Source of the DNA: Gemmatimonadaceae bacterium
GTDB lineage: Bacteria > Gemmatimonadota > Gemmatimonadetes > Gemmatimonadales > Gemmatimonadaceae
Direction: 5' to 3'
Length of the DNA: 64,000 bases
Assembly (NCBI GenBank): GCA_025934775.1
Contig: JAICWO010000003.1
Location: 275,071-339,070 of the forward strand
Shown piece after piece: positions 26,101 through 33,355 of this stretch. The position numbers were made by a program, and so were the translations under genes. Under the pieces are notes generated by a model that was not told the origin of the DNA, did no database searches, and saw only the letters and a list, made by a program, of their open reading frames with translations. How positions within the stretch are numbered: the first letter of the stretch is position 1; every line of letters starts with the position of its first letter.

Positions 26101-26270
26101 CTGAACGAGAAGAGGCCGACGCCGATGATGGCGAGCGCGATGATGGCGACGAGCAGCGGCTGCGAGACCGAGGCCTCGACGAGCCGCTGAATGGGGCCGC
26201 GCTGCGCGGCGACCGCGGCCGCCGCGCCCGATGGCTCGGGCGCGTTCGGATGATTGGTTGGCTCGGTCAC
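23118..26270 (-). CDS. CusA/CzcA-type heavy-metal efflux RND pump
   Basis: 1050 residues from a GTG that overlaps the adaptor gene's TGA (GTGA). HME-RND features: N-terminal helix then 'LPVDAYPDVSPPAVELTAAW', paired periplasmic porter domains, and in helix 4 'IGAIDFGILVDGAVVMVEN' with the D-F-G and V-D-G-A motif used in proton coupling by CzcA/CusA. The C-terminal half repeats the fold ('VSVQTAVVYISYANELR'). It exports a metal cation from periplasm or cytoplasm through the outer-membrane factor. Which metal (Cu, Ag, Zn, Co, Ni) cannot be read from this. It is the last gene of the four-gene operon. Confidence 0.93.
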   Translation of the reverse strand: MTEPTNHPNAPEPSGAAAAVAAQRGPIQRLVEASVSQPLLVAIIALAIIGVGLFSFSRLPVDAYPDVSPPAVELTAAWPGHAAEEVERLITVPIETELNGLPNLVVMRSVSLYGLSSVRVTFTDKTDLWFAREQVFERLAGADLPDGVSPDIEAPFSPSGLVYRYVIQSPDRSAMDLHVIQDWVLDKAYRAVPGVADIASLGGETMQFQVQIDPAKLAAAGLSIDDVSSALSANNSNGGGGFYSEGSQFYYVRGLGRVATLEDIGNVVAAVKNNIPVRIKDIGTVAIGAAPRLGQFGFNKQNDAVEGIVLMRTGEQAQVVLKAVEAKTRELNDHVLPRDVKVVPYYDRSDLVALTTHTVLENLGRGIVLVVIVLIFFLYDIRSGLIVAVTIPLALLIAFMCLDVRGIPANLLSIGAIDFGILVDGAVVMVENIYRQLARRHGTEFRIREVIFEAASEVNRPIVYAIAVIVAGFLPIYALTGPSAKLFTPMADTTIYALIGSLFLTLTVIPVLCAWALRRGVVERRNAAFEWTRDRYASGLDWCLRHVGATMVGSAVILVASVAIAMTRGGEFMPKLDEGAIWVRATMPYTISFEASSAIVPQIRDVLSSFPMVTVTASEHGRDDSGTDPTGFFNAEFYVGLKPYGQWTGPIKTKDELIEAMQKKLSAYPGIIFNYTQPAEDAVDEALTGLKSSTDVKIFGTDLNVLEAKGREVKEILGRTPGIDHVVLVQELGQPSLTITVDRDKLARYGLSSDAVNDLINAAVGGAAVTQVVQGERTFDLVVRLQEQYRSDPNQIGNILIATPSGSQVPLREVADIHVANGASFIYRQDNSRYIGVQYEVEGRDLASAVADAQARVDKQVTLPIGYRTVWGGEFQEYTASRAQMNVVVPITVILIFAILFILYRNFKFPLITVIGVILSAPLGGLVAMWITDTAFSVSSMIGFLALFGVSVQTAVVYISYANELRLGGMDIARATHEAALLRLRPIMMTALVAALGLLPAAIASGVGASTQKPFAIVIVGGLFSRLLISIFLMPVLYLMVARPGDHLEV

Positions 26271-27448
26271 TGGCTCTCCGCGAACTCGAGGAACAGCGAG
26301 CCGTCCGTGACCACCACGTCGCCGGCGGCCAGCCCCGACGTGACCTCATAGTTGTTGCCGACGCGCCCGCCGAGATCGATACGCCGCCGGACGTACGCGT
26401 TCGGGCCGGACACGATGAACACGAACGGCAGGTTCTCGTCGTCGCGCTGCAGCGCCGAGGCGGGAATGAGAATTCCCTGATGCGCGGCCGCGGAATGGAT
26501 CTGTACCTTCGCGAACATGTCGTTGCGGAGCAGGCGCCGGTCGTTCGGCGCGAGGATGCGAACGCTGACGGCGTTCGTGCCGGAATCGGCCAGCGACGCG
26601 ATGTAGTCGACCGTGCCCGTGATCGGGCGCGCGGTCCCGGCGATGTACAGGTCGGCCGACTCGCCGACCGAGACGGCGCTCAACTGATCGGCGTACACAC
26701 TGGCCATGACCCACATGCTGCTCAAATCGGCGATCGTGAACGCCGGCGTGCTTCCGGCCTGCAAGAGCTGGCCGTTCGAGATGAGCTTCGCGACGATGGT
26801 GCCGGTGATCGGCGCACGGACCACGGCTTCGATCGAGACCGCTTTGTCCTGCCGAACCGCGTCGATCTGCGACTGCTCGACGCCAAGCGCGCGCATGTTC
26901 TGCACGGCGGCCTCGACGTCCGCGCCGGCCGACGCGAGGTCGGTCTGCGCCTGCTCCAGGTCCGCGCGCGCGAGCGCGTCGTTGGCGAAGAGCGCGGAAT
27001 CGCGATCCGCGACTCGTTTCGCGTTCCGGTAGGTTGCCTCCGACTTGCGGTAGTCCGCGACGGCCGACGCGAAATCCGGCGACGAGACGAAGGCGAGCGG
27101 CTGGCCGGCGGTGACGTTCATGCCCACGTCGGCCAGGATGCGGACGACCGGACCCGACACCGGCGACAGGATCTGCGTCGACCGGTTGCCGTTGAACACC
27201 ACCGTACCCGTCGCGTCGACGTCTGGCCGGTAGCTCATGACGCGCAGCGTGTCGAGATGGATCTTCGCGCGCTGCTGGGCGGTGAGGCTGAACGCCCGGG
27301 CCTTGGTCGTCGTGTCGCTGCCGAAGCTGACGCTCGACTCGGGCGAGGACGACTTGGAGCAGGCCGATACGAGCGCGAGGAGCAGTGCGCCGACGATGGC
27401 CGTCGTCCGGGGCACGACGAGTTTGGTGGTCATGGAGTGCGTGATCAT
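26267..27448 (-). CDS. CusB/CzcB-type periplasmic adaptor lipoprotein
   Basis: 393 residues, beginning at an ATG that overlaps the outer-membrane factor's stop (ATGA). Signal and lipobox 'LLLALVSACSKSS'. Membrane-fusion architecture: lipoyl half 'GPVVRILADVGMNVTAGQPL', alpha-hairpin coiled coil (about 120-205), second lipoyl half 'EAVVRAPITGTIVAKL', beta-barrel 'MWVMASVYADQLSAVSVGE', and membrane-proximal 'VVVTDGSLFLEF'. It links the RND pump to the outer-membrane factor. There is no obvious N-terminal Met-rich or His-rich metal-binding extension of CusB or CzcB type. Confidence 0.9.
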   Translation of the reverse strand: MITHSMTTKLVVPRTTAIVGALLLALVSACSKSSSPESSVSFGSDTTTKARAFSLTAQQRAKIHLDTLRVMSYRPDVDATGTVVFNGNRSTQILSPVSGPVVRILADVGMNVTAGQPLAFVSSPDFASAVADYRKSEATYRNAKRVADRDSALFANDALARADLEQAQTDLASAGADVEAAVQNMRALGVEQSQIDAVRQDKAVSIEAVVRAPITGTIVAKLISNGQLLQAGSTPAFTIADLSSMWVMASVYADQLSAVSVGESADLYIAGTARPITGTVDYIASLADSGTNAVSVRILAPNDRRLLRNDMFAKVQIHSAAAHQGILIPASALQRDDENLPFVFIVSGPNAYVRRRIDLGGRVGNNYEVTSGLAAGDVVVTDGSLFLEFAESQ

Positions 27449-28731
27449 GGGTTGCTGGCTCCGGGCGTCACGGGGATGCCGAGCGCGCGATTGAGATCCG
27501 CGCGTGCAGTGGAAGCGGCGGCGATGGCGTCGGCGAGCTGGCTCTCCGCCTGGAGCAGCGCCGTGCGCGCGGTCAACACCTCGAGAGCCGACGTGCCGCC
27601 GAGAGAGTAGCTGGTGGACGACACGCGATACTGCTCGCGCGCCGCCGGCACCAACTCGTCGCGAATGAAGATGGCCTGCTTGATCGCGGTCGCCGCGTTG
27701 GCGTACGCCGTGCGCACGTCCTGCACGACCTGCGCGCGCGTGTCGCGATACGTCGCGGCCAACTCGCGCTCGATGTGCTGCGCCTGCGCGATGTCCCCGC
27801 GCGAGTGTTGCCAATAGAGCAACGGCAACGGGAGCGCGATACCGGTCGTGAACAGCGCCGGGCCGCCCTGCGGTGCGTAATCGCGCTGCACCGCGAACGT
27901 GAAGTCGGGAAGCCAGAACTCCTTGGTGAGGCTCGTGGTCGCGCCGGCGCCGGCGCGCTGTTGTTGCAGAATCGCGAGCTCTGGCCGGTTCTCGAGAGCG
28001 GTCGTTTCGATCGTCGCCGAATCGGGGAGCGGTGCCGGCAGCGCCAGCGTGTCCGTCGGCACGATTGGCGAGCCGCGGACCCGCCCAAGCGCGCGGTTAA
28101 GCGACGCCTGCGCGGCCGTGATCTCGCCTTCATTCGCGATCAGGTCGTTGTTCGCCTGCGCCACCGCGACCTGCGCCTGGATGACATCGAGCCGCGCCGC
28201 GGATCCGGCTTGATAGCGGGTCTGCGTGCGAGACAGAAAATCGTTCGCGAGGTCGCGCGTCTCGGTCAGCACCGTGCGATGCGCCAGCGCCACGAGCAGC
28301 GAGTCGTACGACGTCGACGCCGCTTCCGCCACCGTTTGCGTTTGCAAACGAAAGTTCTGCTCGTTCGCGCGAATGTCGGCGACGCCGATTCGGTTGTTGA
28401 GCCGGAACTTGTCCGGGAACGGGACGTCGAGGCCGAGCGACACCGGCCGCGACGCCGCGGTGCCAAAGGTGAACGGGCCGGGCGACTGGTCGTACGCGGC
28501 GGTCAGCGCGGGGTCCGGGATGGCCACGGCTTGCACGCGGCGCGCGCGTGCTTCCGCGATCTGTTCGCGCGCGACGTCGAGTTGCGCGTTGCGCGTGAGC
28601 GCTTCCGCGATGGCTTGCTGGCGCGACAGCCGGAGCACTTCGATCGTGTCCCGCGGCGCGCTGGTGCGCACCTGCGCGGACGCCGCGCCGGCCGCGATGG
28701 CCAGCGCGCACACTCCAAGAATTAGACGCAT
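27445..28731 (-). CDS. TolC/CusC-type outer-membrane efflux protein
   Basis: 428 residues with signal peptide 'MRLILGVCALAIAAGAASA'. Two OEP repeats: the first begins 'LSRQQAIAEALTRNAQLDVA', and the second follows 'TIETTALENRPELAILQQQR'; both have long alpha-helical heptads for the periplasmic tunnel. No lipobox is seen, unlike E. coli CusC. It forms the outer-membrane exit of the metal pump. First of three genes joined by 4-base overlaps; the small His/Cys protein gene precedes it by 45 bases. Confidence 0.9.
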   Translation of the reverse strand: MRLILGVCALAIAAGAASAQVRTSAPRDTIEVLRLSRQQAIAEALTRNAQLDVAREQIAEARARRVQAVAIPDPALTAAYDQSPGPFTFGTAASRPVSLGLDVPFPDKFRLNNRIGVADIRANEQNFRLQTQTVAEAASTSYDSLLVALAHRTVLTETRDLANDFLSRTQTRYQAGSAARLDVIQAQVAVAQANNDLIANEGEITAAQASLNRALGRVRGSPIVPTDTLALPAPLPDSATIETTALENRPELAILQQQRAGAGATTSLTKEFWLPDFTFAVQRDYAPQGGPALFTTGIALPLPLLYWQHSRGDIAQAQHIERELAATYRDTRAQVVQDVRTAYANAATAIKQAIFIRDELVPAAREQYRVSSTSYSLGGTSALEVLTARTALLQAESQLADAIAAASTARADLNRALGIPVTPGASNP

Positions 28732-28776
28732 TATGTCCCTAAATGGTGAGGCCGAGTGGAACGTCGAACGAGACGG

Positions 28777-29130
28777 TCAGCTCACCACGGGAGGGGCGCG
28801 GGATTTCTCTTGGAGGTGGACGTCGGCCCAGTGGACCCGGTCGATGGTGGCGACCGCGATCGCATCCACGTGCGTGTGCGCGATGCGCGCGGGCGCGGGC
28901 ACCGCGGTGGCACCCGCGATCGAGCGCGCCTGGCAGGCCGCGCACGTTGCGTCGTCGTGCGTGAAGTGGCCCTTCGCGCCGCCCGACTCCACGTGCGCCG
29001 CCATGCTGCGCTCGCGATTCTCGCTCAGCGGAGCGAGCGCCACGGTGATCTGCGCCGCCAGCGCCAACATGGCGATGACGGTGAACAGCCAACCGCGTTT
29101 CGGAGCGTGCGTGGGCGGGCGGGGGATCAT
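28777..29130 (-). CDS. Small secreted or membrane-anchored His/Cys protein (DUF2946/CopL-like)
   Basis: 117 residues. After a basic start comes one helix, 'GWLFTVIAMLALAAQITVAL', then a polar region with 'KGHFTHDDATCAACQAR' (H-x-x-H, C-x-x-C) and 'RIAHTHVDAI'. Such short proteins with C-A-A-C-x-x-R sit at the head of copper or other metal efflux operons (DUF2946/CopL-like), where they bind metal in the periplasm. The family link is tentative. It heads the CusCBA-type operon, and no metal-responsive regulator is adjacent. Confidence 0.5.
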   Translation of the reverse strand: MIPRPPTHAPKRGWLFTVIAMLALAAQITVALAPLSENRERSMAAHVESGGAKGHFTHDDATCAACQARSIAGATAVPAPARIAHTHVDAIAVATIDRVHWADVHLQEKSRAPPVVS

Positions 29131-29158
29131 GACGGGGATAAGCCTAGGGCGGTCGGCC

Positions 29159-30226
29159 TCAGGCGTCTAGATAGCTTCGCAATCGGGCCAACATGCGAGC
29201 GTCGGTCGCGGTGGGATCGGTGCCCTTGGGCGTTTCTATGACCTTTGGTACGCGCGCGAGGCGCGGATCGTTCATTATTCGCCGGAACGGCTGCTCACCC
29301 AGCGAGCCCTCGGCGATCAGTTCGTGGCGATCGCGTTTCGAGTTGAACGGCGTCTTGGAGTCGTTCACGTGCAGCACACGGAGCCGGTCGAGCCCGAGCA
29401 CGTCGTCGAATCGCGACCAGACGTCGTCGTATGCGTTCACCAGATCGTATCCGGCCGCGTAGGCATGGCAGGTGTCGACGCAGATGGCCATGCGACCGCG
29501 GAGGGGCGCGGGGACGCGCTCGATGAGCGCGGCGAGATCCTCGAACGATGATCCAATTGCCGTCCCGCTCCCGGACGTGATCTCCATGCAGAGAATCGTC
29601 TGGCCGGGAACGCGTGCCAGCGCCTCGGCGATCGCGTCGCCGTTCCGCGCGATGCCGGCCGCTCGTTCGTCGATGTAATTGCCCGGGTGCGATACGAGAT
29701 ACGTGAGTCCGAGCGCCTCGCACCGCGCGAGCTCGGCGACGAACGATTCGATCGACTGGCGCCGCAGCTTCTCGTCCGGACTGGCGAGATTGATCAAATA
29801 CGAGTCGTGCGCGACGGTGGCGCGCACGCGCGTGTCGTCGAGCGCTCCGCGGAACTGCGTGCATTCATCGTCGGCGCATGCGCGCTCCGCCCACCGGTTC
29901 GCCTGCTTGGTGAAGATCTGCATCGCCGTCGCGCCAATCGCGCGGGCGCGCGCCGGCGCATGGTGGGTGCCGCCTGCGATCGAGACGTGCGCGCCGAGCA
30001 GGACGTCGTCATCCCAGAGCGGCGCGATCCAGTTCGGATCGTGCGCGCTGTCCGTCTTTGCATTGAACGCCGGCTTCCGCGTCTTGGCGACGAGCGGATT
30101 TTTTTTCACCGCCGCCTTCTTCGCGCCCGATTTCGCGGCTGCCTTCTTCGCGGGCGTCTTCGCGGATTTTTTCGCGGTTTTCTTCGCGGACTTCTTACTA
30201 CTCTCGGAATTCCGGCGACTTGCCAT
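29159..30226 (-). CDS. nfo: Endonuclease IV (AP endonuclease) with Lys/Ala-rich N-terminal tail
   Basis: 355 residues. The core (from about residue 72) is standard: 'LLGAHVSIAGG', 'YLINLASPDE', 'LVSHPGNYIDE', 'ILCMEITSGSGTAIGSSFEDL', 'ICVDTCHAYAAGYDL', 'VLHVNDSKTPFNSKRDRHE' and 'VPKVIETPKG'. These His/Asp/Glu residues bind the three zinc ions. It cuts 5' of abasic sites in base excision repair. The first ~55 residues are a histone-H1-like tail of K-K-S-A-K-K-T-A-K-K repeats, not part of usual Nfo. The start lies inside the end of the zinc-ribbon gene (29-base overlap). Confidence 0.92.
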   Translation of the reverse strand: MASRRNSESSKKSAKKTAKKSAKTPAKKAAAKSGAKKAAVKKNPLVAKTRKPAFNAKTDSAHDPNWIAPLWDDDVLLGAHVSIAGGTHHAPARARAIGATAMQIFTKQANRWAERACADDECTQFRGALDDTRVRATVAHDSYLINLASPDEKLRRQSIESFVAELARCEALGLTYLVSHPGNYIDERAAGIARNGDAIAEALARVPGQTILCMEITSGSGTAIGSSFEDLAALIERVPAPLRGRMAICVDTCHAYAAGYDLVNAYDDVWSRFDDVLGLDRLRVLHVNDSKTPFNSKRDRHELIAEGSLGEQPFRRIMNDPRLARVPKVIETPKGTDPTATDARMLARLRSYLDA

Positions 30227-30413
30227 GGAAGGCCTTTCCGCAACGCGGGCAGTGAATGGGGCCGGACTCGGCGAGCGCATACCCGAAGTCCCGTCCACAC
30301 GAGCACTCGGCCTCGAGCGCCTCGTGGCCACAGCCGATGCAGTAGCGGTCATCCGGATCGTAGGATCGGAAACGGCCGCACACCGTACAGCGTTTGGTGA
30401 TCGGGTGGGGCAT
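30198..30413 (-). CDS. Small zinc-ribbon protein, unknown
   Basis: 71 residues. Four Cys pairs or near-pairs, 'RCTVCGRF', 'YCIGCGHE', 'CSCGRDFG' and 'HCPRCGKAF', suggest two zinc ribbons. There is no enzyme domain. Its end overlaps the start of nfo by 29 bases in another frame, so the two are probably made from one message, which may point to a nucleic-acid-related role. The family is not recognised. Confidence 0.6.
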   Translation of the reverse strand: MPHPITKRCTVCGRFRSYDPDDRYCIGCGHEALEAECSCGRDFGYALAESGPIHCPRCGKAFHGKSPEFRE

Positions 30414-30451
30414 GGCGAAAGCTAGTCGGCCGGTCGGGTATCCGTCTCGCC

Positions 30452-30588
30452 CTCTCGGTTCTCGAAACTCGCGTCTCGGAACTGGTCTGGGGTGGCGACG
30501 TCGAGATCTCGACATTGCGTGCTGAGACCAGTTTCGAGGCACGAGATCCGAGGCATGAGAATCGAGACCAAACTGCGACAACCGAGAG
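30452..30588. repeat. Compound palindromic element, TCTCGAAACTGGTCT-type
   Basis: Three nested inverted pairs: CTCTCGGTT (30452-30460) with AACCGAGAG (30580-30588); CGGAACTGGTCT (30476-30487) with AGACCAGTTTCG (30525-30536; 11 of 12); and a central 14-base perfect palindrome (30500-30513). Related words (TCTCGGAAC, TCTCGAT, GATCCGAG) recur inside. It occupies the gap between the EnvC-like gene and the zinc-ribbon gene; no ORF fits. Confidence 0.6.
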
Positions 30589-30604
30589 CCAGGCTGCGTG
30601 AGCC

Positions 30605-31807
30605 CTACCGCTCCCCCCTCAACCAGCTCGCCGGATCCACCGCCGCCGGCGATCCGCCGTTGCTGCCGTGCCTGATCTCGAAGTGCAGATGCGGCGGGAG
30701 ATCGGGATCGGAGATTCCAACGCCGCCGATCACCTGTCCTTTCACGACCGTCTGCTGTTCGCGCACGTCGGCGCGTTCGAGCGAACCGTAAATCGAGTAG
30801 TCGCCGCCGCCGTGGTCGATGATCACGGTGAGTCCGTACGTGCCGAGCGGACCGACGCGCACGACCTTGCCGGCGGCGACGGCGTGGACGCTCGTGTTCA
30901 CGGGCGCCTTGATGCCGACACCGTTCCAGCGAATCGTCGTGTTGTTCGCCGTCTGTGCTTTGCCGAAGGTGTACACGAGCGGGCCGTCGACGGGCCAATC
31001 GAGCTTGCCGTAGTCGCTCGTCTTGATCGTGCTCCCGACGCGCGCGGTGGACGGGCGCGAACGCTCGGCGCGCCGGCGTTCCGCGTCGAGCGACGCGATC
31101 GCGGTGGTGAGCTGCGATTCGGTGGCACGGAGCCGCGCAACGCGTGTCTCGATCTGCTGCGCCTGCCGGCGGGTCGACGTGAGGCTCGATTGGCGCTCGT
31201 GCTCGAGCGTGCGGAGCCGGTCTTCTTCCTGCGCCTTGTCGGCGCGGCTCTCCTCGAGCGACTGCTGGAGCGACACGAGTTGGTCGCGCTCACGCCCCGC
31301 CTCCTCGCGGAGCTGTTCGACGCGGTTCACGAGCGCGCGATCGTGCAGCGCGAGCAGATGCAGATACTTGTATCGCGCGACCAGCTCACCGAAGGAGTGC
31401 GCCGAGAGGAGCGCCTCGCTCGTCGCCATCGGGCCGCGCTTGTAGATGTCGATCAGCCGACCGCGGAGCGTCGTGCGCTTCTTCGCCAGCTCTGCTTCGG
31501 TGAGCGCGACCTTCGTCGCCGCGTCGTTCACGTCGGCGGTGATCGTCGAGAGCTGGTTGTCGAGCGTCTTGACGATGCGTGCGGTCGCATCGGCGCGGCT
31601 GTTGAGGTTCGAGACTTCCTCGTTCAGATCGTGCACGCTGTTCTGGAGCTCCGCGGCGCGGCGCTCGAGCGCCTCGCGCTCGTGGCGGATCTGATCGAGC
31701 GTGTCGCGCTGCGCGCGAATCTTCGCGCTCTGATCCTGCGCGTGCAGCGGGCTCCCGATCGCGGCCAGCGCGACGAGCGACAGCAGCAACGGCCAAACGC
31801 GCTTCAT
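30605..31807 (-). CDS. EnvC-like murein hydrolase activator with degenerate LytM domain
   Basis: 400 residues with a signal peptide (to H-A-Q). A coiled coil spans about residues 25-250 and a C-terminal M23/LytM domain about 275-400. The first zinc-site motif, normally H-x-G-x-D, reads 'RWNGVGIKAP', so His and Asp are both missing. 'HLHFEIRHG' and 'IIDHGGGDYSIYG' remain. Loss of the zinc site is typical of EnvC, which activates amidases rather than cutting glycan peptides itself. Its ATG overlaps the ftsX stop (ATGA), as expected for the FtsEX partner. Confidence 0.88.
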   Translation of the reverse strand: MKRVWPLLLSLVALAAIGSPLHAQDQSAKIRAQRDTLDQIRHEREALERRAAELQNSVHDLNEEVSNLNSRADATARIVKTLDNQLSTITADVNDAATKVALTEAELAKKRTTLRGRLIDIYKRGPMATSEALLSAHSFGELVARYKYLHLLALHDRALVNRVEQLREEAGRERDQLVSLQQSLEESRADKAQEEDRLRTLEHERQSSLTSTRRQAQQIETRVARLRATESQLTTAIASLDAERRRAERSRPSTARVGSTIKTSDYGKLDWPVDGPLVYTFGKAQTANNTTIRWNGVGIKAPVNTSVHAVAAGKVVRVGPLGTYGLTVIIDHGGGDYSIYGSLERADVREQQTVVKGQVIGGVGISDPDLPPHLHFEIRHGSNGGSPAAVDPASWLRGER

Positions 31808-32652
31808 ATCTGCCGCAGATGCCGTCCGACCGACGCGGCGCTGCCGAGCAGGCCGATCAAGGCTCCGAAGAGAATGCCGAGGATGGCGATGCGGCGATCG
31901 AAAAAGACCGTCTCGAAGTGCAGGTACTGCTCGAGCAGGCGCATCGCGAGGTAGGTCAGCGCGAGGGCGAGCCCTCCGCCGAGGATGCCTTTGATCGATC
32001 CTTCGATCAGGAATGGCCGGCGGATGAAGCCATCCGTCGCGCCGACGAGCCGCATGATCGAGATCTCGCGGCTGCGCGCGAGTACCGCCATACGAATGGT
32101 CGCGCCAATGATGATGATCGCCACAGCCGCGAAGGCGAGCCCGAGGGCCGCACCAGCGACGCCCGCGATGTTGCGCAGCCGGTAGAGCTGCGTGATCCAC
32201 TCCTCGCCGAAGCGGATGTCATCGACGAAGTCGTGGGTGCGAATGCGATCGGCGACCTTGCGGACGGTCGCCGGGTCCTGAAAGCCGGGCTTGAGCTTCA
32301 CGTCGAGCGAAGCGGGGAGGAACTCGGCGTCGAACACGTCCTTGAATTCGCCGAGCTCCGAGCGCGCTTTCGCGAGCGCCTGATCCTGCGTCACGATCTC
32401 GACCTTAAGGACTTCAGGGTATTTCGAGATCTCGTCGGCGGCGTTGGTGAGCGTCTCGATCGGCGTGCTGTCGGCGACGAACGCGCGAATCTCCACCCGC
32501 TCAGCGACCTTTTCCAGCGCGTGACGGATATTGAGCGCAACGAGGCCGAACAACCCGAACGCGAAGAGCGAGAAGGCGATCGTCGTGATACTGAGCGCGC
32601 TGAGCAAGGGCGCGCGCCTGAAGGCCCAGAGCGCCGTGCGTAGCCCGCCCAT
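31804..32652 (-). CDS. ftsX: Cell-division protein FtsX
   Basis: 282 residues. Helix 1 near the N-terminus, a periplasmic loop (about 45-165; 'RVEIRAFVADSTP', 'FQDPATVRKVADRI'), then three helices with the FtsX/MacB signature 'MAVLARSREISIMRLVGAT'. It pairs with FtsE and transmits its ATPase cycle to the EnvC-like protein in the periplasm to control septal wall splitting. The gene overlaps ftsE by one base (TGATG) and the EnvC-like gene by four. Confidence 0.93.
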   Translation of the reverse strand: MGGLRTALWAFRRAPLLSALSITTIAFSLFAFGLFGLVALNIRHALEKVAERVEIRAFVADSTPIETLTNAADEISKYPEVLKVEIVTQDQALAKARSELGEFKDVFDAEFLPASLDVKLKPGFQDPATVRKVADRIRTHDFVDDIRFGEEWITQLYRLRNIAGVAGAALGLAFAAVAIIIIGATIRMAVLARSREISIMRLVGATDGFIRRPFLIEGSIKGILGGGLALALTYLAMRLLEQYLHFETVFFDRRIAILGILFGALIGLLGSAASVGRHLRQI

Positions 32653-33353
32653 CAGTCGGTCTCCAACGCGTAGCTCGGTGCCTCGAGCGAATCGAACACG
32701 ATCTCGCCATGGTTGAGCTCGATCGTGCGATACTCGGAGCTGCGTACGAGCTCGAGATCGTGCGTCGCCATGATCACCGCAGTGCCCGAGGCGTTGATCT
32801 CGCGAAGGAGCTGGAAGATGCCGCGCGTCGCCCGCTCGTCGAGATTTCCGGTCGGTTCGTCGGCGATGAGAACGAACGGGTCGTTCACCAGCGCGCGTGC
32901 GAACGCGACGCGCTGCTGCTCGCCGCCCGAGAGCTCGCGCGGATACGCCGTTGCCTTCGACGCGAGCCCGACCTGCGTCAGCGCACGCGCGACGCGGCCC
33001 GGAATGTTCGCGCGCGGCGTGCCGATCACCTCGAGCGCGAACGCGACGTTCGCCTCGGCGGTGCGATCCTCGAGCAGGCCGAAATCCTGGAAGACGATGC
33101 CGAGGCGGCGGCGAAGCTGGGCGACTTCGCGACGCTTGATCGCGTTGGAGCTGTACCCGCTCACACGCACCTCACCGGAGGAGGGGCGCTCGTCCATGTA
33201 CAGCAGCTTGAGGATGGTACTCTTGCCGGCGCCGCTCGGGCCGGTCAGAAAGACGAATTCACCCTTGGCGACGCGGAAGCTGACGTCGCGCAGCGCCGCG
33301 GCTCCCGCAGCGGCGCGCGGGTACAATTTCGAGACGTGATCGAAGCAAATCAT
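32652..33353 (-). CDS. ftsE: Cell-division ATP-binding protein FtsE
   Basis: 233 residues. Motifs: 'MICFDHVSKLYPR', Walker A 'LTGPSGAGKSTILKLL', Q-loop 'IVFQDFGLLEDRT', signature 'ELSGGEQQRVAFARA', Walker B 'VLIADEPTGNLD' and switch 'MATHD'. It is the cytoplasmic ATPase of the FtsEX complex. The start lies two bases after the stop of the AI-2E family gene, so it belongs to the tight minus-strand operon. Confidence 0.95.
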   Translation of the reverse strand: MICFDHVSKLYPRAAAGAAALRDVSFRVAKGEFVFLTGPSGAGKSTILKLLYMDERPSSGEVRVSGYSSNAIKRREVAQLRRRLGIVFQDFGLLEDRTAEANVAFALEVIGTPRANIPGRVARALTQVGLASKATAYPRELSGGEQQRVAFARALVNDPFVLIADEPTGNLDERATRGIFQLLREINASGTAVIMATHDLELVRSSEYRTIELNHGEIVFDSLEAPSYALETD

Positions 33354-33355
33354 GG

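Noticed and set aside
26231..27610. Long plus-strand frame opposite the adaptor gene
   Set aside because: It lies entirely on the reverse of a clear membrane-fusion protein, is Arg/Asp/His-rich with no motif, and follows the third-position GC pattern of the real gene's complement. The same applies to other long antisense frames, e.g. 20838-22556, 24633-25718 and 33419-34504.
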